The notes under the pieces: model-generated
Database searches by the model: none
The model's input: the letters and a program-made list of their open reading frames with translations, nothing else
What the model was told of the DNA's origin: nothing
Part shown: positions 61,177 to 64,000 of the stretch, in pieces
Position numbering within the stretch: the first letter of the stretch is position 1
Layout of the letters: each line of letters starts with the position of its first letter
Program-made: the position numbers and the translations under genes
Assembly: GCA_013076295.1 (NCBI GenBank)
Contig: RQOL01000408.1
Location: forward strand, 62,001 to 126,000
From: Sanderia malayensis
Taxonomy: Eukaryota > Cnidaria > Scyphozoa > Semaeostomeae > Pelagiidae
Direction of reading: 5' to 3'
Length of the DNA stretch: 64,000 bases

Positions 61177-61195
61177 AACTTTCTGCCAGAAAGTT
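61177..61195. repeat. 19-bp perfect palindrome at the LINE 5' junction
   Basis: AACTTTCTG, C, CAGAAAGTT: nine-base arms around a single C. It lies exactly where the LINE homology ends. It may be a scar of 5' end joining or a chance hairpin. Confidence 0.6.
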
Positions 61196-61318
61196 AGACA
61201 CCAACTGCCAGACACAGCAGAGTCCCTGGAGCTGTCCTCGGTGATCTGGGACACAGCTGCCTGCCAGTATTTGCTGGAGCGTCAAGGGCCTGGTTGTGCA
61301 TGAGAAAAAGAAGGCACA
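61196..61318 (+). other. Unassigned GC-richer sequence upstream of the USP-like fragment
   Basis: About 120 bp, less AT-rich than its surroundings. A plus-strand frame (SLELSSVIWDTAACQYLLER) is open up to a TGA near 61300 and is in register with the next entry. It may be a further piece of the same decayed coding region, but no domain is recognisable. Confidence 0.3.
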
Positions 61319-61899
61319 GTGCAAAAGAAGGAAGAAGACACAAGAGAAACAGACAGCACTAAAAAGCCAGGAATGTATCACTATGTGTCCTTTTTGCTTG
61401 ACGCGCCTACCGTCGTAGTTGTTGAAACAAACCGCGTAGCAGAGCCTATAGCAGTAGCAGGTTTAAAGAAAACACCGGTCATCGTGAACGAAAGTATTGA
61501 CTTGTGTGTGTCTGCAAGAAGAGGGACAGAACCACTATCATACCGACTTGTTGGCAGAATGAATCTGCTAGCAATAAACCAGCGGGCATTACGTTAGTAC
61601 AATCTTTGATCAATCTGGTAATGCGATGACGTACGATCATAGTTGTATTATTAAAAATATTACCAAAAGCAAGCTTGTAGTACTGTGTTCAGAAAAGTAC
61701 GTATTTGCTTTTCTATGTGTAAAACAGATGCTTCGTACGGGAAGAAACGCAAAAGACTGTCGAAAACCCAACATGGGCCTTGGAGGCGAAAAAAGGAGCA
61801 AGTGATCAATATTTGGCTTTGGATCAATATGAAAACTGTGACAAATGTTCTGCAGTAATATCAACATATGACATCATGACATTGTCAGAGCGTTACTAG
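61319..61899 (+). pseudogene. Decayed ubiquitin-specific protease (C19-like) C-terminal fragment
   Basis: Plus-strand coding pieces in shifted frames. Piece 1 (61319-61590) reads LKKTPVIVNESIDLCVSARR and EPLSYRLVGRMNLLA. After a one-base shift at about 61580, piece 2 reads TSGHYVSTIFDQSGNAMTYD, HSCIIKN and VLCSEKYVFAFL. After a second shift near 61730, piece 3 runs ENPTWALEAKKGASDQYLAL to a TAG at 61897-61899. The series P-x-x-x-x-LDL, YRLVG, then GHYVS and YDxS fits the end of USP catalytic domains, where the His of GHY and an Asp/Asn of the D[DH]S box are catalytic. The Cys box and N-terminal domain are absent. This could be a host gene relic or cargo of a mobile element. The assignment rests on motif spacing only. 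Confidence 0.45.
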
Positions 61900-62020
61900 G
61901 TGAATGAAGTGTGCATTCAAGAATGCATTACAGAATTCTACAATCAAGTAGATGAGATACATATTTGTATCTTTGATCTTCACAGATTGATGACAGTGCT
62001 CAATGCATTCGCAGAGCGTT
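61900..62020. other. Short unassigned spacer
   Basis: Between the USP-like fragment and the Penelope-like 3' end. I see no frame or repeat of note. Confidence 0.4.
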
Positions 62021-62420
62021 TATAGTAAACAAACAAAGAAAAAACACTTTTATTCTGCTACTGGCAGTTTTATGTCTTACTTTAAGACCATCCTCAGGCA
62101 ACTAAAAAGATACGTTACAATACAAACTAAAAACGTTCCAATGATTTCGTTTTCGAAATCGACGTCAGTTCTGTTCGTCTGAACAAAGCTCAAGTTCGAA
62201 TTCACGCTGATGTCGACACTTGCCCATGATTTCAGATTGCTTATTCAGCAGGTTGCTTCCAGGAAAATTAATAATTTCAAATTTCTCAGCTTCACAGAGT
62301 GCACAACGACCTGATTCTGGAGTGAACGCTTTAAACTTCCTGATGACTCTCCAAACAATGCTTGGGATCCCACCACCATCTTTGATTCGCCACACCTCTG
62401 TTGAAAGTGTCACGATCAGT
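62021..62420 (-). mobile_element. Penelope-like element, 3' end fragment
   Basis: On the minus strand a C-terminal coding piece is followed by a 3' UTR with GCCTGAGGATGGTCTTAAAG and an AATAAAAGTG signal-like stretch (about 62045). That combination is familiar from Penelope-like elements of aquatic invertebrates. The left boundary near 62021 and right boundary near 62420 are approximate. The reverse transcriptase and most of the GIY-YIG domain are missing. Confidence 0.6.
62165..62413 (-). pseudogene. Penelope-like GIY-YIG endonuclease C-terminal tail
   Basis: 82 codons open to a TGA at the 3' side. TLSTEVWRIKDGGGIPSIVW, GRCALCEAEKFEIINFPGSN and LLNKQSEIMGKCRHQREFEL match the terminal segment of Penelope-type proteins. 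There, a W-x-L/I-K box, a CxxC-like C-A-L-C pair and a C-R-H-x-x-x-F box follow the GIY-YIG nuclease core. The start is a truncation and not a real start codon. Confidence 0.65.
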
Positions 62421-62798
62421 GGTAAGTGGAACCAAAAAAACGTACAACTCTATTTCCTTACTTTTCTCTTATCTCCAATCATCAATCTTTAACTTAAAAA
62501 CATCTATCTCTATCTCTCAACTCCTAACTCCCTTCTATCCTCGTTCTGCACTTCCTCATATTTTCCTCGAGTCTCGTCCCAGACTCCTACAACTTCACAT
62601 TTCCCCAGCCTAAAATATGCATAACTCCAAATATAAAAACGATAAAATAAGAATTAACGAATACAAGGTTATTCAATAATCTAAGGTATAATATCTCAAA
62701 TATAATAAATCAATCTTTTTTTGTGTCTTTTTTTTTTTAACTTATCTCAGCGTAAATTATAGTATAGCAAACAGTTTCATAAAGGTCTCTGTCCTTAA
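62421..62798. other. Pyrimidine-rich unassigned stretch downstream of the Gypsy pol
   Basis: 378 bp, with the plus strand rich in C and T (CTATCTCTATCTCTCAACTC) and an 11-T run near 62730. Relative to the minus-strand Gypsy element this is the 3' side, where a purine-rich tract and an LTR would be expected. No TG...CA bounded LTR and no partner LTR can be seen in the window, so this is left open. Confidence 0.35.
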
Positions 62799-63401
62799 TC
62801 AAAAGTCTAACACAGGAACTCCATAACGCTCTGGAGGTCGGCGGTTGCGCCTCAAATTATACGGTTGAATGTTTTCAATCTCGTGTTCCCTTCTGATCTC
62901 TAAAGGTCTTGGATCTTCAATATCAAATATAGAATCGTCAATCTCCGATTCACTACTGTACAATTCATCAGCTTTTTGTGGAATTCCTTCTAGTTCATGG
63001 TCAATTTTAAACGGCTTTATACTGTTGAAATGCACAATTTTTCTCTTCTTATCCTTCAATGATTCGATCTCGTAATTTCCTTCTTGCACTCTGACAATTA
63101 TGTACGGACCAATAAATTTCTCTTCTAGACCTCTTGCTCTAAAATTCTTTAACAGTACCGTGTCTCCGATGTGAAATATTTTACTTTGCTGCGAGCGGTA
63201 CTTGGAATCGTAGTTCCTCTTTTGCTTTTGTTGTGCTTTTTTCAATCTTTCGATGACTATCTTTCGTATGTCATCTTGTCTCTTTCTGAGATCCTCCAAA
63301 TACTTTGCAGGACCATGTGTCGGTTTAGCTAGCAGCTCCTTTTGTTCAGTACCTAGTGGCAATCTGACATCTCGGCCATACAGCATCTCGAAGGGTGTCA
63401 C
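62799..63401 (-). pseudogene. Gypsy integrase C-terminal domain (pol end)
   Basis: 200 codons in the same frame as 63414-63887, separated from it by one TAA (63414-63416). It opens with STGVTPFEMLYGRDVRLPL, the conserved end of the integrase core, then a basic helix (RLKKAQQKQKRNYDSKY) and a GPY/F module (GDTVLLKNFRARGLEEKFIG, then GPYIIVRVQEGNYEIE). The tail is acidic and then arginine-rich (YNLRRNRRPPERYGVPVLDF). No chromodomain is visible. The role of this part in the family is DNA binding during integration. Confidence 0.85.
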
Positions 63402-63413
63402 TCCGGTAGAGGA

Positions 63414-64000
63414 TTATTTACTGACTCGATATGCCAAAAGGGCGTGCGGTAGTTGTTCATCCCAATCATTCTTATCACTATTTACTTTCATTCTCAGTAA
63501 AGCCTTCAATACACCGTTGAACCTTTCGCAAAGTCCGTCAGTCTGAGGATGGTATGCCGTTGTTCTTCGTTTCTCGATCCCAAAGAGTTGGCAGACTGAT
63601 TTCATAAGGTGCGATTCGAAATTCCTCCGAAATTCCTCCGAAATTCCTTCAAACGAGTCTTGACAATTGTTATTCCATTCAAATTTGAAATCTTTTTGTA
63701 ACAAACGGTGTAATGGCGAAGCGACATCGCTGAATCTCAAGATGAAACGCCGATAATACGAAATCATTCCGATAAATCTCCTCAGCTCAGTAAGATCTTT
63801 TGGAACAGGATACTCTTTAATTGTTTTGACCTTTTCAGGATACGGAGTAAGACCAGTATCACCAACTTGAAATCCAAGAAATTTCACGCTTGTCTGCGCG
63901 AAATGGCATTTAGACGGTTTCAGCTTCAGTCCTGCGTTTCGTTTCTGATAGCAGTCAGAACGTCTGTCAAATTACTCAAGTGTTCTTCGAAATCACGACC
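63414..64000 (-). pseudogene. Gypsy RT end fused in frame to integrase core, partial
   Basis: From the window edge: DFEEHLSNLTDVL, then a one-base frame change near 63948, and RNAGLKLKPSKCHFAQTSVK. Next come FLGFQVGDTGL, PVPKDLTELRRFIGMISYYR and SPLHRLLQKDFKFEW of the RT connection. At about 63620-63650 this passes straight into FRRNFESHLMKSVCQLFGIE and RTTAYHPQTDGLCERFNGVL, the end of the integrase core with its catalytic Glu (GLCERFN). The two conserved Asp of the D,D-35-E triad fall in the deleted part. The join is in frame and lies on a triplicated 11-bp repeat. The RT active site would be beyond the window edge. Confidence 0.82.
63617..63649. repeat. 11-bp direct repeat, three copies, at the pol deletion junction
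   Basis: CGAAATTCCTC at 63617-63627 and 63628-63638, then CGAAATTCCTT at 63639-63649. It lies exactly where RT sequence meets integrase sequence, which suggests slippage or microhomology-driven repair. Confidence 0.8.

Larger units (their letters stand above)
62799..64000 (-). mobile_element. Ty3/Gypsy LTR retrotransposon, 3' pol part, internally deleted
   Basis: A minus-strand element entering from the right window edge. It shows the end of reverse transcriptase, then directly the second half of the integrase core, then the integrase C terminus. RNase H, the integrase zinc finger and the first half of the integrase core are missing. There is at least one frameshift (about 63948) and one stop. 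No LTR was identified. Confidence 0.85.

Noticed and set aside
61175..61381. Minus-strand 68-codon frame (MIHSWLFSAVCF...) as a small membrane protein
   Set aside because: It lies opposite the plus-strand USP-like relic, and its hydrophobicity follows from antisense of Lys/Glu codons.
62421..62798. Gypsy 3' LTR
   Set aside because: No matching second LTR is in the window and no clear TG...CA ends or polypurine tract placement could be verified.

Overview
This window is eukaryotic repeat DNA, not a gene neighbourhood. About 48 kb of it is one AT-rich tandem satellite with a monomer of about 94 bp (roughly 93-96). The rest is retrotransposons and DNA transposons in various stages of decay. I recognise no intact host gene, operon, rRNA, tRNA or CRISPR. 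The mobile elements suggest an aquatic invertebrate: CR1/Jockey- and L2-like LINEs, one with a 2A-like peptide, plus Penelope-like, Ty3/Gypsy and PIF/Harbinger relics. A cnidarian is my best guess (about 50%), by inference only.

Layout. 1-32298 is satellite, broken by a gap of exactly 100 N at 12978-13077. 32299-37611 is a degenerate LINE on the minus strand. 37612-45634 is satellite. 45635-50958 is a second, nearly identical copy of the same LINE. 50959-58055 is satellite, interrupted at 58056-58958 by a 5'-truncated L2-like LINE with a 6-bp target-site duplication. The array ends at about 59163. 59164-64000 is transposon-rich flanking DNA: a Harbinger transposase relic, a CR1-type LINE 3' fragment, a decayed plus-strand fragment resembling the end of a ubiquitin-specific protease, a Penelope-like 3' end, and a Ty3/Gypsy pol remnant running off the window edge.

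The satellite has nested order. Variant monomers recur as about 1.3-kb units (about 14 monomers), and these sit inside larger duplicated blocks (about 9.03 kb, 7.69 kb and 2.58 kb). One such duplication carried the LINE along: the two LINE copies lie about 13.34 kb apart with the same satellite flanks. They share two premature stops in ORF2, a degenerate catalytic box (FAED instead of FADD/YADD), a 24-bp duplication in the endonuclease region, a loss of the 3' end, and a palindromic inverted-repeat element in the 5' region. The element was therefore dead before it was duplicated. ORF1 is nevertheless open and, as far as I can see, identical in both copies.

Most short open frames in the satellite are chance reads of a 94-bp unit: one monomer frame is open for 31 codons, and each junction shifts the frame. 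They are not annotated as genes. Two islands (about 8940-9480 and 31010-31700) have so many one-base indels that they are probably poor consensus sequence.
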